DNA from: Edaphobacter bradus
GTDB lineage: Bacteria > Acidobacteriota > Terriglobia > Terriglobales > Acidobacteriaceae
NCBI RefSeq assembly: GCF_025685645.1
Contig: NZ_JAGSYF010000001.1
Location: 186,001 to 250,000 of the forward strand
Direction of reading: 5' to 3'
DNA length: 64,000 nt
Shown here: piece by piece, positions 26,932 through 36,386 of the stretch
How positions within the stretch are numbered: the first letter of the stretch is position 1
Layout: each line of letters begins with the position of its first letter
The notes under the pieces: generated by a model
What the model saw: the letters and a program-made list of their open reading frames with translations, nothing else
What the model was told of the DNA's origin: nothing
Database searches by the model: none
Made by a program: the position numbers and the translations under genes

Positions 26932-27789
26932 ATGTTCAAGGCAGCCATCATCTCGAAGCCTCAGAAGCCCGAACTCGCCCAAATCCTGCACGATCTGCTC
27001 GACTGGCTCAAAGCACATGACTACGAGGCTCTCCTCGACCCGCAGAGCGCTGCCTACGTCGGCGCGCCCAACCCTATCAGTCGACCCGACCTTGCCAGCC
27101 ATAATCCGCATGTCGTCATCGTCCTCGGCGGCGATGGCACGCTGCTGGCCGCCGCGCGGGCCTTCGGCCAGGCCCCCACGCCAATCCTCGGCGTCAACCT
27201 GGGCTCGCTCGGCTTCCTTACCGAAATTCCCCTCTCCGACCTCTACACCGCACTCGAAGCATGGTGCGACAACTGCGCCAGCATCGAGCAGCGCGACATG
27301 ATGCACGCCGAGCTCCGGCGCGGCGGCAAGCTCGTCGAGCGCTGGGACGCCCTCAACGACATTGTCGTCTCTAAGGGAGCCATTGCCCGCATGACCGACT
27401 TCTCGGTTGAGATCGACCAGCAGTTCGTCGCCTCCCTCCGCGCCGACGGCATCATCGTCTCCTCGCCCACTGGCTCTACTGCTTACAACCTCTCCGCCGG
27501 CGGGCCTATTGTGATGCCCACCGTGAACGCGCTCGTCGTCACGCTCATCTGTCCCCATCTGCTCACCGTACGCCCCTTTGTAGTCCCCGGCGACTCCACC
27601 GTCACCATCCACATCGAGGGCGTCCCCCAGCTCAACTATCTCACCGTAGACGGGCAGCAGGCCGTCGAGCTCCAGTTGGGCGACGAGGTCATCTGCCGCC
27701 GCTCAGACCGTAAAGTCCGCCTCCTCCGCCCGAGCCGCAATGGTCTCTTCAACGTCCTACGCAGCAAACTAAGCTGGGGCGAGCGCTAG
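26932..27789 (+). CDS. nadK: NAD kinase
   Basis: NadK phosphorylates NAD to NADP with ATP or polyphosphate. The 285-residue protein has VVIVLGGDGTLLAAARAF (GGDGT motif, about residue 65), GVNLGSLGFLTE, and SSPTGSTAYNLSAGGPIVMP with HLLTVRPFVVPG. The order and spacing are those of bacterial NadK. A TAAACT box at 26918-26923 ends 8 nt before the ATG, with no Shine-Dalgarno, so the gene is probably transcribed separately from tlyA as a leaderless mRNA. Confidence 0.96.
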   Translation: MFKAAIISKPQKPELAQILHDLLDWLKAHDYEALLDPQSAAYVGAPNPISRPDLASHNPHVVIVLGGDGTLLAAARAFGQAPTPILGVNLGSLGFLTEIPLSDLYTALEAWCDNCASIEQRDMMHAELRRGGKLVERWDALNDIVVSKGAIARMTDFSVEIDQQFVASLRADGIIVSSPTGSTAYNLSAGGPIVMPTVNALVVTLICPHLLTVRPFVVPGDSTVTIHIEGVPQLNYLTVDGQQAVELQLGDEVICRRSDRKVRLLRPSRNGLFNVLRSKLSWGER

Positions 27790-27801
27790 CGAGTTCCAGC
27801 A

Positions 27802-28734
27802 CTACTGCCGCAGCCACACACCCCGAATCAAGTGGTCCGAGTGTTTATGCAGAATCAGATCGGCGCGTTGGCGTGTCGGCTGAATGTTCTCTCTCAGGTT
27901 AGGCAGATTGATCTCCCGCCATATCCTCAGGGCAGTCTGTACGGCCTCTTCCCTCGGTAGCTCGCGATAGCGGTAGAAGTACGAGTGAGGATTCTGGAAG
28001 GCCGTGTGCTGAAGAAGCAGGAACCGCTCGACGTACCACCGCTCGATGTCCGTCTCCTCCGCGTCGAGATACACCGAAAAATCGAAGAAGTCCGACGCAA
28101 TCACGGAAGCTCCATGCGGAGCCTGAAGCACATTGAGCCCCTCGAAGATCAGAATGTCCGGCCGCCTCACGATCTGCCGCTCGCCGGAGACGATATCGTA
28201 TGTCAGGTGCGAATAGACCGGCGCCTCGACCACCTCGTCGCCCGCCTTCACCGCATGCAGAAAATTCAGCAGGTTGCGAATGTCATAGCTCTCCGGAAAC
28301 CCCTTGCGCTTCATCAGGCTCTTCTCTTCAAGAACTGCATTGGGGAAGAGAAAGCCGTCAGTCGTCACCAGCGCAACCTTGGGCCGCTCGGGCCACCGTG
28401 ACAGAAGCGCCTGCAGTACGCGGGCGAAGGTGCTCTTGCCCACCGCCACGCTGCCCCCAATTGCAATCACAAAAGGAGAATGGATCGCCTGCCATCCCAG
28501 AAACTCGTTCTGGGCTTCAACAAGCCCATGCGCGGCCTTTACATGAAGCGAGAGATACCGCGACAGCGGAAGATACATCTCGGCAACTTCCGTCAGCGAG
28601 AGCCCGTCGTGCAGCCCACGCAGCGCGGCAACGTCCTGGTCCGAGAGAGACATCGGAGTGTTGGCCCGCAGCGCTGTCCACTCTTCCCGGCTGAAGTATC
28701 GAAAGGGGCTGGTAGCGTTCCCGATGGCGGTCAT
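27802..28734 (-). CDS. coaA: Type I pantothenate kinase
   Basis: CoaA phosphorylates pantothenate, the committed step of CoA synthesis. The 310-residue protein shows [20 protein letters not shown] (P-loop, about residue 95), [44 protein letters not shown] and FEGLNVLQ, all diagnostic of the prokaryotic type I enzyme. The N-terminal [19 protein letters not shown] is also family-typical. A TAGATT box ends 9 nt before the ATG, in keeping with leaderless starts seen for other housekeeping genes here. The iron operon ends 12 nt upstream on the same strand, so read-through is possible. Confidence 0.95.
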   Translation of the reverse strand: MTAIGNATSPFRYFSREEWTALRANTPMSLSDQDVAALRGLHDGLSLTEVAEMYLPLSRYLSLHVKAAHGLVEAQNEFLGWQAIHSPFVIAIGGSVAVGKSTFARVLQALLSRWPERPKVALVTTDGFLFPNAVLEEKSLMKRKGFPESYDIRNLLNFLHAVKAGDEVVEAPVYSHLTYDIVSGERQIVRRPDILIFEGLNVLQAPHGASVIASDFFDFSVYLDAEETDIERWYVERFLLLQHTAFQNPHSYFYRYRELPREEAVQTALRIWREINLPNLRENIQPTRQRADLILHKHSDHLIRGVWLRQ

Positions 28735-28746
28735 GGACGAATCAAT

Positions 28747-29490
28747 CTACCGACGCAGTGTAACAACTGGCCCGCCCACTGGGTGGCAGAAGACCTTGCC
28801 ATGGCTTAGTGCAATCTTCCGCTGCGCCAGCGCCGCCATCTCCGGATCATGCGTCACAATCACAATTGTATGGCCCTGCGCGTGAAGGTTCTTCAGCAGG
28901 TCCGCGACGATCGTCTGGTTGGCCGCGTCCAGATTCCCTGTAGGCTCATCGGCCAGCAGAATCGGCGGATTGTTGATGAGCGCCCGCGCGATGCACACCC
29001 GCTGCTGCTCGCCTCCGGAAAGCTCGCTTGGCAGATGCTCTGCCCGCTCGGCCAGCCCCACGCGCTCCAGCGCCGCCCTTGCCTCTGCCTCGTCCGTCAT
29101 CGAGTGGAAGTACTGCGCCAGCATCACATTCTCAAGAGCAGACAAATAGGGAATCAGATGAAACTGCTGGAAGATAAATCCGATCTTGTCCGCGCGAAAC
29201 CGGTCCAACTCCGTCGCCGACATCGCTGCCACATCCGCGCCGTCAATGTACAACTGTCCTTCAGTCGGCCGGTCGAGGCAGCCGATCAGATTGACGAGCG
29301 TGCTCTTGCCCGAGCCCGAAGGCCCCGTAATCGCGACCCACTCGCCCGCCACAATCGAAAACGAGGCATGGTCGAGCGCTCGCACGACGCCCGCGTGGCC
29401 CGTATACTCCCGGGTCACACCATGCAGCGCAATCACCGCGCAGCCGGGCCGCGTCTCCAGATCGATCGGATTTTCCCTCACCGCATCCAT
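28747..29490 (-). CDS. ABC transporter ATP-binding protein of the FTR1 iron operon
   Basis: The 247-residue ATPase is of the MacB/LolD type: [21 protein letters not shown] (Walker A), Q-loop [18 protein letters not shown], signature [19 protein letters not shown], Walker [13 protein letters not shown] and H-loop IVIVTHDP. It is the last gene of a four-gene operon with two FtsX-type permeases and an FTR1-DUF2318 protein, separated from the upstream permease by 4 nt. By analogy with FTR1/P19-linked ABC sets it would energise the membrane complex; whether it moves iron, a lipoprotein or a chaperone is unknown. Confidence 0.9.
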   Translation of the reverse strand: MDAVRENPIDLETRPGCAVIALHGVTREYTGHAGVVRALDHASFSIVAGEWVAITGPSGSGKSTLVNLIGCLDRPTEGQLYIDGADVAAMSATELDRFRADKIGFIFQQFHLIPYLSALENVMLAQYFHSMTDEAEARAALERVGLAERAEHLPSELSGGEQQRVCIARALINNPPILLADEPTGNLDAANQTIVADLLKNLHAQGHTIVIVTHDPEMAALAQRKIALSHGKVFCHPVGGPVVTLRR

Positions 29491-29494
29491 TCTC

Positions 29495-30604
29495 TCACTC
29501 GCCCTTCAGCAGCGCCGCCGGCTGCAATCCGCGCAGTACCCGCAGCGGAAACAGCGACGCCATCACCGCAATCAGCACATTCAGCAGCAGCACCAGCGGC
29601 AAAACCCGCAGCGTGGGCAGGGAAGAGGTATGGAAGTTCAACTGGCTGATCCCCCACGCCGCCGCGGAGCCAACTGCAAAACCCGCCGCCACTCCCGCCA
29701 GCGCCAGCACCAGCGCCTCCAGCAGAAACATCGCCATCAACTGCATCTGCGACCCACCCAGCGCCTTCATCAACGCAAAGTCCCGTCGCCTCTCAAGCAC
29801 GCTTGCCGACAAAGTCGCCAGCACGCTCACCGCGACCGTCAGCGCAATCAGCAACACCGCTCCGTACATCAGCGCATGCGTCTTATCGACGATCCGCGAC
29901 TCGCCCTCGACAAGCTGCCGAACCGCATCCACCTTCATCTCCGGCAGCGCCGCATGCAGCCGCGCCATCGTGGCTTCAACCTGCGCCGCTCCACCCGGAA
30001 CCTGCACCTCAATCACGCTCGGCCCCGCACCGGTCCACGCCGTGAACGCTGCCATCGGCATATAAATCCGGCTGTCCTCGTCGCTTCCCGTCCGCAGACG
30101 CCCCCTGCCATGCAACGTGAGCGGCTTGTCCGCATAGGTGAGCGTCACGGCCTTCTCATCCGCGACAAACTCCGCTGCCCGCTGTCCCAGCAGCGCCGCG
30201 TCCGCATCGCTGGCTGAAGGCCACGCATCCACCTGCCACCACGCGTCGAGCTTCTTCACTGCGTCGAAGTCCGTCCCCGCGACAACAACAGAAGTCCCGC
30301 GGTCCGTCGTCGCCACCGCATAGCCAAACTCCGCCGCCAGGGCATCGCTTCCCGCAGCGCTCTTCACACGGGCCAGCGCATCCGCCGGCAATCCCTTGCC
30401 GTCGCTCGGAGCCGTCACCACCACGTTTGCCCCAAAGCTCCGGAACTCTTTGTGCAGCTTCGCATCGAGATCGGCATACAGCGTCAGCAATGCCGTCGCC
30501 ACCGCAGCCGAAACCGTCATCGCCACCAGCGCAGACAGGCTCCTCGCTCGCCGATGCACCAGCGACCGCCGCAGAATCGCCGCAAACCCCAGCCGCGTGC
30601 TCAT
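29495..30604 (-). CDS. FtsX-type ABC permease, iron operon
   Basis: The 369-residue permease has an N-terminal membrane span (ARSLSALVAMTVSAAVATALL), a large periplasmic MacB-like domain (FRSFGANVVVTAPSDGKGLP, TAWTGAGPSVIEVQVPGG) and three C-terminal spans with the FtsX signature RRDFALMKALGGSQMQLMAMFLLEALVLALAG. The chosen ATG (30604) overlaps the stop of the preceding permease as ATGA; longer in-frame starts upstream run through that gene. Its partner permease is a paralogue, so the pair probably forms a heterodimer. Confidence 0.87.
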   Translation of the reverse strand: MSTRLGFAAILRRSLVHRRARSLSALVAMTVSAAVATALLTLYADLDAKLHKEFRSFGANVVVTAPSDGKGLPADALARVKSAAGSDALAAEFGYAVATTDRGTSVVVAGTDFDAVKKLDAWWQVDAWPSASDADAALLGQRAAEFVADEKAVTLTYADKPLTLHGRGRLRTGSDEDSRIYMPMAAFTAWTGAGPSVIEVQVPGGAAQVEATMARLHAALPEMKVDAVRQLVEGESRIVDKTHALMYGAVLLIALTVAVSVLATLSASVLERRRDFALMKALGGSQMQLMAMFLLEALVLALAGVAAGFAVGSAAAWGISQLNFHTSSLPTLRVLPLVLLLNVLIAVMASLFPLRVLRGLQPAALLKGE

Positions 30605-31929
30605 ACGTCCGCCCGCAGAATCGCCGCCGGGTCCATCCTCAGCGCCGACCGAATCGAAGGCGTGCTTCCCGCCGCCGCTACCACCAGCGCCAGCGCCACC
30701 ACCACCGGCAGCAGCACAGGATTCAGCGCCGCGACATTCGCCGCCCCGTCCCCCGCAAAGATCCTCGCCCCCAGCCACGCCGCCAGCCCTGAGCCCAGCA
30801 GATACCCCATCCCACCTGCAAGCAACGCCAGAATCCCCGTCTCGGCATAGAACAACATCGCAATCGCGCCCTTGCTCGCACCCAGCGACCGCATCAGCCC
30901 AATCTCTCCCTGCCGCTCCAGAATCGCAGTAGCCATCGCCGCACTCACCGCAAACCCAGCCGCGAGCAGTGCCGCCACACTTACCAGCCACATCAGCCCG
31001 CTGATGCGCGCCAGCACCGTGCCCTCGCTCTGCTCCACCCGCCGCACCTGCTCCGCCTCTGCCCCCGGAATCGTCTCACGAATCTGATAAGCAATCGAGT
31101 TCGCATAAGGCCTGCAGTACCAGATCTCCTTCATCTGCGGCGACATCGCATCGGGATTCTTCCGCGCGAACGTATCCTCCGGTTTTGTCCGCGCGCTCAC
31201 CTCAACGCGCCGCACCGCATCCGGAGCCCCCAGGATTCTCTGTGCCGCACTCAACGGCATCAGCACAGCGCCATCCATCGCATCGCCCGTCGAAACAACC
31301 CCTACGATCCGCAGCGAAAATCCCTTCGGCGCCGTTGGCGAAGTGGCCTCCTTCGCCGTCTCGATCACGTCCCCAATCTTCAGCCCGAGCCGCGAAGCCA
31401 GCGCGCTTCCAATCACAACGTCAGTCGAGGTCGCGGTTGACACCTCTTCCTTCGGCCATGCTCCACTCAGCTTCCACAGCGGATGAAGCGCCACAGCGCC
31501 GGTCGTCAGTGCGGCGCCGCCATTGCTCAGCGCATGATCAAACCACAGCCCCACACCTGGAGCGTCGACTATCTCACCCGCAGGCGTCGCCCCCAGCACC
31601 CGCAGCGGCAGCTCCGGCGAAACCCCCGTAATATTGTTCGCCCAGAAGATCCCCCGCAGCTTCTTCAAATCACTCTCGTGAAGATAAGCCCCACCCGAAG
31701 CGGGCTTTACATCCACCCCACCCACCTTCACATCCAGCAGATCAGCCTTCGGGTAAACCACGATGTTCGCACCATAGACGGCCAGTTCCTGGTGAATCCG
31801 GTCCCCAATCGAGGTCGCCAGTGCGAGCATCGCCGTCACGGCCGTCGTTCCCAGCAGAATCGCCAGCCCCGCCAGCGTCTTCCGCCGCCGCTGCCGTCTG
31901 AAGCTCTCCATCAAAAGACGAAAGAACAT
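30601..31929 (-). CDS. FtsX-type ABC permease, iron operon
   Basis: The 442-residue permease has an N-terminal span (KTLAGLAILLGTTAVTAML), a MacB-like periplasmic domain with ELAVYGANIVVYPKADLLDV and three C-terminal spans containing ERQGEIGLMRSLGASKGAIAMLFYAETGILAL. The mid domain has a CRPYANSIAYQIRETIPGAEAE block typical of the permeases that accompany FTR1-DUF2318 systems. It begins 8 nt after the FTR1-DUF2318 gene and overlaps the next permease by 4 nt. Confidence 0.87.
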   Translation of the reverse strand: MFFRLLMESFRRQRRRKTLAGLAILLGTTAVTAMLALATSIGDRIHQELAVYGANIVVYPKADLLDVKVGGVDVKPASGGAYLHESDLKKLRGIFWANNITGVSPELPLRVLGATPAGEIVDAPGVGLWFDHALSNGGAALTTGAVALHPLWKLSGAWPKEEVSTATSTDVVIGSALASRLGLKIGDVIETAKEATSPTAPKGFSLRIVGVVSTGDAMDGAVLMPLSAAQRILGAPDAVRRVEVSARTKPEDTFARKNPDAMSPQMKEIWYCRPYANSIAYQIRETIPGAEAEQVRRVEQSEGTVLARISGLMWLVSVAALLAAGFAVSAAMATAILERQGEIGLMRSLGASKGAIAMLFYAETGILALLAGGMGYLLGSGLAAWLGARIFAGDGAANVAALNPVLLPVVVALALVVAAAGSTPSIRSALRMDPAAILRADV

Positions 31930-31937
31930 TGCCCCAC

Positions 31938-33212
31938 CTAGCGCTCAAACACCGGAGCCAGAGCCTTCAAATCCGCTGCCTGAATCGTCACAATCCCACT
32001 TGCGATCGAGCTCTTCAGCGGAATCGGATTGCACCCGCCCTCCTGCCCCATCGACGACGCATTCAGAGGCGACGCGCACATCTTGCAGGTAATCCCCTGG
32101 CTGCCGATGTAGAACCCAACCGGCCCGCAGATCCTGCACGCATCGCCCACCGCCACGATATTGCCATCCGGCTTCTTGAACAGCAGGAACCGCACCTCAA
32201 CGCTCCCGCCCTTGCCGTCGTCCACATGCACGCCATAGCGGTGCAGCTTGTCGTCGGTGACCTCCGAGGTCTGCACCGTCACCTGGCTCCCCACCAGCGT
32301 CACAGCGGTCGTCGGGCTAAGCGCCGTCGTGCTCTTTGCATAGATGAACTCCGCCGTCGACAGGAAGATGAACACGAAGCTAGTCACCACGACCGCATTC
32401 ATCCACATCTTCTCGCGCCGCTGGCTCCACTGCGCCCTGCGCTTGTCCGCAGCAGTCGCATCGGCAGCCAAAGTCACCGGAGCCCGCCGCCTGTACTCCA
32501 GCAGCACCATCAGTCCCGCCAGCGCCAGCATCGTCACGAAGAAGAAGAAGTCGTTCCTCACGATCGGCCCAATCAGCCGCATCTCCGTCGTGCTCGAAGG
32601 CAGCACGCCGTTCTCGCTCAACTCATGCAGCCCGCTCACGACGAGCTGGAACGCGACGAAGTACAGAATCACCGTCGTCACCCGGAAGAACCGCTGCAGG
32701 TTGATCTTCACGCTCCCACGCACAAACAGCACGCCGAACACGACCGCCACCGCAATCCCCAGCAGCGTCCCAGTAAAGCTAAGCAACTCGGTGGAGTTCA
32801 GCGTCACTGCCGACAGAATCAGCACCGTCTCCGCGCCTTCGCGCAGCACCAGCAGAAACACGAAGAAGAACAACCCCAGCTTTGAGACGCCATCCGCCCC
32901 CGTATACTTCGCGACCTTCTGCTCGATGTTCCCGCGCATCGTCCGCGCCGCCCTATGCATGAACCAGATCATGCTGACGACAAAGAACGCGGCGGCCAGC
33001 ATCACCCAGCCCTCGAAGATGTCGGTATTGAGCTGCATCCGGGACATCACCACCGCGCCCGCCACGCTCGCCGCTATCGCCGCCCCCATCGCCCAGAAGA
33101 CCGTCTTCTTCAGCTCGTTTCTGCCAATCTTCGTCAGGTAGGCGAAGACAATTCCGACGATCAGCGACGCCTCCACACCCTCGCGGAGCGTGATGATAAA
33201 TGCCTGCAGCAT
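31938..33212 (-). CDS. FTR1 iron permease fused to a DUF2318 (metal/Fe-S-type) domain
   Basis: The N-terminal 270 residues form an FTR1 permease with seven or so spans and the two REGxE iron-coordinating motifs, ITLREGVEASLIVG (about residue 10) and LVLREGAETVLILS (about residue 120). After an internal span (VVVTSFVFIFLSTAEFIYA) comes a DUF2318 domain, predicted periplasmic, with VGDACRICGPVGFYIG and GITCKMCASPLNASSMG; its cysteine pairs may bind metal. In other bacteria these two domains are separate or fused, next to P19 and ABC permeases. P19 is not in this operon. It is the first gene behind the twin-operator promoter at 33312-33360. Iron uptake is inferred from family knowledge. Confidence 0.9.
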   Translation of the reverse strand: MLQAFIITLREGVEASLIVGIVFAYLTKIGRNELKKTVFWAMGAAIAASVAGAVVMSRMQLNTDIFEGWVMLAAAFFVVSMIWFMHRAARTMRGNIEQKVAKYTGADGVSKLGLFFFVFLLVLREGAETVLILSAVTLNSTELLSFTGTLLGIAVAVVFGVLFVRGSVKINLQRFFRVTTVILYFVAFQLVVSGLHELSENGVLPSSTTEMRLIGPIVRNDFFFFVTMLALAGLMVLLEYRRRAPVTLAADATAADKRRAQWSQRREKMWMNAVVVTSFVFIFLSTAEFIYAKSTTALSPTTAVTLVGSQVTVQTSEVTDDKLHRYGVHVDDGKGGSVEVRFLLFKKPDGNIVAVGDACRICGPVGFYIGSQGITCKMCASPLNASSMGQEGGCNPIPLKSSIASGIVTIQAADLKALAPVFER

Positions 33213-33311
33213 AAGGTGCTTCTCTTCCTCTCGAAGCTTGACGGAGACCGCCCGGAAACGGCCTGCAACGCCAACTTGCGGGGCGTCCTATCCGTCTGGC
33301 TTCCACCTATC

Positions 33312-33360
33312 AGTCTAAAGAGGACCAATTTAGTCGTCAATCACTCGGACTAATTTAGTC
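33312..33360 (-). promoter_or_regulatory. Promoter with two palindromic operators for the FTR1 operon
   Basis: On the minus strand a -35 TTGACG (33340-33335) and a -10 TAGACT (33317-33312) are 17 nt apart. The sequence GACTAA-T-TTAGTC (33348-33360) is a perfect 13-bp palindrome, and GACCAATTTAGTC (33323-33335) is a one-mismatch copy 25 bp away, lying between -35 and -10. This is the classic arrangement of a repressor operator. The ACTAA/TTAGT half-sites resemble those of Rrf2-type (IscR-like) regulators; the actual regulator is not in the window. Confidence 0.72.
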
Positions 33361-33487
33361 GTGAATTAAACCGACGATAATCGGCAAGTTCCGCAGTTAG
33401 GTTGGATTCCGCTATCCGGAATCAGCCGCGGAAATTACCTCGGCGATGCTTGTCACGTGCCCGGCGACTAACTGACCCAACACTCGC

Positions 33488-34009
33488 TCAGAATGGATGG
33501 AGAGGCTTACTTTGGACGATCTTTTCTACCTCTTCATATCCGGTCGGAAAGGCATAGTCGAACCGAGGGGGTAAAGCGAAGACATACTTGGAATTTCTCC
33601 CGATCTCGCCAGGTCCGAACGGGGCTGCGCTCATAATCAGCTTATCCTGACGAATCAGCGCCCACTGGCGAAGCGTAAACACCATAATCGGAATGTCTTG
33701 GCGAGGATGATCCTCGGTCCACAGCGGGTGCCTGATTGTAATCTCGGGACCTCGTTCAGTCGTTTCATTTGTTGCAGGAATGCCACCGCGCCATTCTCCT
33801 CCGAGGATGGAGTAACCTTTCCAACTCGCCGGAAGGCTGAAGCGAAAGCCATACCGCCTGTTGACGTACACCACAGATGAAGCTTTCGGTGATTTTTCTG
33901 CACTCGCCTGAGTCGTCTGAAAGAGAGCGGCATGCAGAGACCGGGGCAACAACGCCATAATTCCTACGCACAGGACCGCGATTCGTCCTCGTTCCCATGC
34001 TCTTCGCAA
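33488..34009 (-). CDS. Secreted hypothetical protein
   Basis: The 173-residue protein has a signal-like N-terminus (RIAVLCVGIMALLPRSLHA) and then a compact domain with VYVNRRYGFRFSLPASWKGY, resembling the start of PsbP-like or related small secreted domains found in many bacteria, but I do not recognise a named family. The start is a TTG at 34009 with a strong GGAGGA 5 nt upstream. It stands alone between the iron operon and a tRNA gene. Function is unknown. Confidence 0.6.
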   Translation of the reverse strand: MRRAWERGRIAVLCVGIMALLPRSLHAALFQTTQASAEKSPKASSVVYVNRRYGFRFSLPASWKGYSILGGEWRGGIPATNETTERGPEITIRHPLWTEDHPRQDIPIMVFTLRQWALIRQDKLIMSAAPFGPGEIGRNSKYVFALPPRFDYAFPTGYEEVEKIVQSKPLHPF

Positions 34010-34100
34010 GGCATTCCTCCGCGTGACACCGCTCTACTTGCAAGATACACGAAGACAATCTCGACGATACGATGACTTGTCTGAACTAGAAGTGAGGAGA

Positions 34101-34177
34101 TGGTGCGCCCGGAGAGATTCGAACTCCCGACCTACCGGTTCGTAGCCAGTTGCTCTATCCAACTGAGCTACGGGCGC
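34101..34177 (-). tRNA. tRNA-Arg (anticodon ACG), copy 1
   Basis: The minus strand folds into a full cloverleaf: acceptor GCGCCCG/CGGGCGC, D arm with AGCTCAGTTGGATAGAGC, anticodon loop CTACGAA (ACG), T loop GTTCGAATC, and a genomically encoded CCA end. It differs from the copy at 36174 by compensating changes in the T stem and by single changes in the D arm and anticodon stem. Confidence 0.95.
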
Positions 34178-34318
34178 ACATTGCGGCGCATCGACTACGC
34201 CGGCGACTCCAACTAACTGGCAAGCGTGAAAAATTCACATTGACGGGCTCGTTTTGAATGGGTATCGTCGCTGCCGAAGGTCAGCGAGATTCTTAGTTCA
34301 GTCAAAAGGAGCGCAAGG

Positions 34319-35992
34319 ATGAAGCGATCCAATACGAGCAGTGTGGTCACTGGAGCACGTGCAGAATCTTCGATGCTGTTTTCAAGCATGTTCTTCTTCC
34401 TGTTGGCGATGGCCCCTGCCCACGCCCAACCAAAGGCAATGCTGACGCACCATACACGAGACGCCGTCTCCAGCGGGCAGGCGGCCCACGTGGGCAGGCT
34501 TTCCGCTACGCAGATTTTGCGGCTGGACATTGCTCTGCCTCTGCGCAACGAGGCTCAGCTGGATGAGGAATTGCAACAGCTCTACGATCGGAACAGCTCC
34601 TCTTACCACCAGTTCCTCAGCGTGGAGCAATTCACCGAGCGGTTCGCACCGTCGAAGCAAGACTACGACGCGGTGATTCATTTTGCGCAAGCGAACGGCC
34701 TGACGGTGACCGGTACCACTCCAAACCGGATGCTCGTCAATGTCGTCGGACCGGTAGCGAATATTGAGCGAGCATTCCACGTCGCATTGAACGTCTATCA
34801 GCACCCAACAGAGGCCCGCACGTTCTACGCTCCGGACCGCGAACCGACGGCGGATCTATCGACTCCGTTGTGGCACGTCAGCGGACTCGACAACTTCTCC
34901 ATTCCCCATCCAGCAAGCCTCAGGCATGAGCCCGAGGTGAAGAGCGGTCCGGCGGCAACGGGCTCAGGACCTAATGGCTATTTTCTCGGCAGCGACATGC
35001 GTGTGGCCTACTATGGTGGTTCGGCGCTTACGGGTAGCGGCCAGTCCGTTGGTCTGCTCGAATTCGCGGGCTACAACATAAACGACGTCAACAACTACTT
35101 CAGCAGGGTGGGGCAGCCGCTCACGGTTCCCGTCGTAGGTGTATCCACCGACGGCTCCAGTCTGAGCTGCACGGGAAGCTGTGATGACACCGAGCAAGTG
35201 CTCGACATCGAAGTGGCAATCTCCATGGCACCGGCGTTGAGTTCCGTTCGAGTCTACGTGTCGGACACAAGCGACGTAAGTATGTTCAATAGGATGGCGA
35301 CGGACAACATCTCCAAGTCCCTTAGCTGCTCTTGGGGATGGAGCCCCGCCGATCCCACCAGTGACGATCCGATCTTCAAGGAGTTTGCAGCACAAGGACA
35401 AAATCTGTTTGTCGCCTCAGGCGACAGCGGTGCATACAGCAAGAGGTCTCGATTCGTCTATCCGGCTGACGACCCCTATGTCACGTCCGTGGGCGGCACG
35501 GACCTCACCACCTCAGGGGGCGGCGGCCCGTGGAAGTCGGAGACAGCGTGGAGCTCTAGCGGCGGTGGAGTCTCTCCCAATAAGATTGCGATCCCCAGCT
35601 ACCAGAAGACCTCCGGGGTCATCACCACGGCCAACAGAGGATCGACGATCTATCGCAACAGTCCGGACGTCGCTGCTGAAGGGAATACAGACAACTTCAT
35701 CTGCTACAACGGCACCTGTGCCGGAGGATGGGGAGGAACGAGCTTCGCTGCGCCGCGATGGGCCGGCTATCTCGCGCTCGCGAATCAACAGTCTGTGGCG
35801 CACGGCCTGGGCACGCTCGGCTTCATCAATCCAACGCTCTACCAGATAGGGCTGGGATCGAGCTACGGCACCAACTTCCACGACATCACCAGCGGCTCGA
35901 ACGGCAGCTACTCCAGCCAGAAGGGCTATGACCTGGTGACCGGTTGGGGAAGCCCGAACGGGAGCGGATTGATCTACACCTTGGCACCGTAA
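34319..35992 (+). CDS. Secreted S53-family serine-carboxyl peptidase (sedolisin/kumamolisin type)
   Basis: Sedolisins are acid-active extracellular proteases. The 557-residue precursor has a signal peptide (MLFSSMFFFLLAMAPAHA, about residues 19-36), a pro-kumamolisin activation domain (LPLRNEAQLDEELQQLYDR, SSYHQFLSVEQFTERFAP) and the catalytic domain. Candidate catalytic residues are the Glu/Asp pair in EQVLDIEVA, Asp in VASGDSGAYS for the oxyanion region, and the nucleophile Ser in GWGGTSFAAPRWAG. The C-terminal calcium site DITSG...GYDLVTGWGSPNG is intact. AAAGGAG precedes the ATG. It lies between two tRNA-Arg genes and ends in a good hairpin terminator. Terriglobia often carry several such proteases. 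Confidence 0.93.
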   Translation: MKRSNTSSVVTGARAESSMLFSSMFFFLLAMAPAHAQPKAMLTHHTRDAVSSGQAAHVGRLSATQILRLDIALPLRNEAQLDEELQQLYDRNSSSYHQFLSVEQFTERFAPSKQDYDAVIHFAQANGLTVTGTTPNRMLVNVVGPVANIERAFHVALNVYQHPTEARTFYAPDREPTADLSTPLWHVSGLDNFSIPHPASLRHEPEVKSGPAATGSGPNGYFLGSDMRVAYYGGSALTGSGQSVGLLEFAGYNINDVNNYFSRVGQPLTVPVVGVSTDGSSLSCTGSCDDTEQVLDIEVAISMAPALSSVRVYVSDTSDVSMFNRMATDNISKSLSCSWGWSPADPTSDDPIFKEFAAQGQNLFVASGDSGAYSKRSRFVYPADDPYVTSVGGTDLTTSGGGGPWKSETAWSSSGGGVSPNKIAIPSYQKTSGVITTANRGSTIYRNSPDVAAEGNTDNFICYNGTCAGGWGGTSFAAPRWAGYLALANQQSVAHGLGTLGFINPTLYQIGLGSSYGTNFHDITSGSNGSYSSQKGYDLVTGWGSPNGSGLIYTLAP

Positions 35993-36013
35993 CACCTCGT
36001 CCAGATCATGAAG

Positions 36014-36050
36014 AAAGGGCCCGGATCTCACACGATTCGGGCCCTTTGTA
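36014..36050 (+). terminator. Hairpin terminator of the sedolisin gene
   Basis: AAAGGGCCCGGATC pairs with GATTCGGGCCCTTT over 14 positions with one G-T pair and a 6-nt loop, followed by TGTATG. It lies 21 nt after the stop. Confidence 0.85.
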
Positions 36051-36173
36051 TGTATGGCGTATTTCTAGATCAGGCGATGGCATGAACACTAAGTCGAGGC
36101 AGTCAAATCCGCGCTGTTCCGCGACAATCCGCGGTCGTCTTTTGTCGTTTGACTGTGGGGGAGGAGGGAATTA

Positions 36174-36250
36174 TGGTGCGCCCGGAGTGATTCGAACACC
36201 CGACCTACTGGTTCGTAGCCAGTTGCTCTATCCAGCTGAGCTACGGGCGC
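36174..36250 (-). tRNA. tRNA-Arg (anticodon ACG), copy 2
   Basis: A complete cloverleaf with encoded CCA and anticodon loop CTACGAA (ACG). The T-stem change A/T to T/A against copy 1 is compensated on the opposite strand, showing the two genes have diverged under selection rather than being a recent duplication. Confidence 0.95.
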
Positions 36251-36386
36251 ACATTGCATTAGATGCAACCTTCTAAACATACCGGATTTAGCGTTTCAGG
36301 GCAACCCTTCACCCTGTGAATCCCTGCTCTGAAGCCGATAAGTGATGCTCTGTACTCTGTCGCATCCCTTGCAGAGTACGAAGAAA

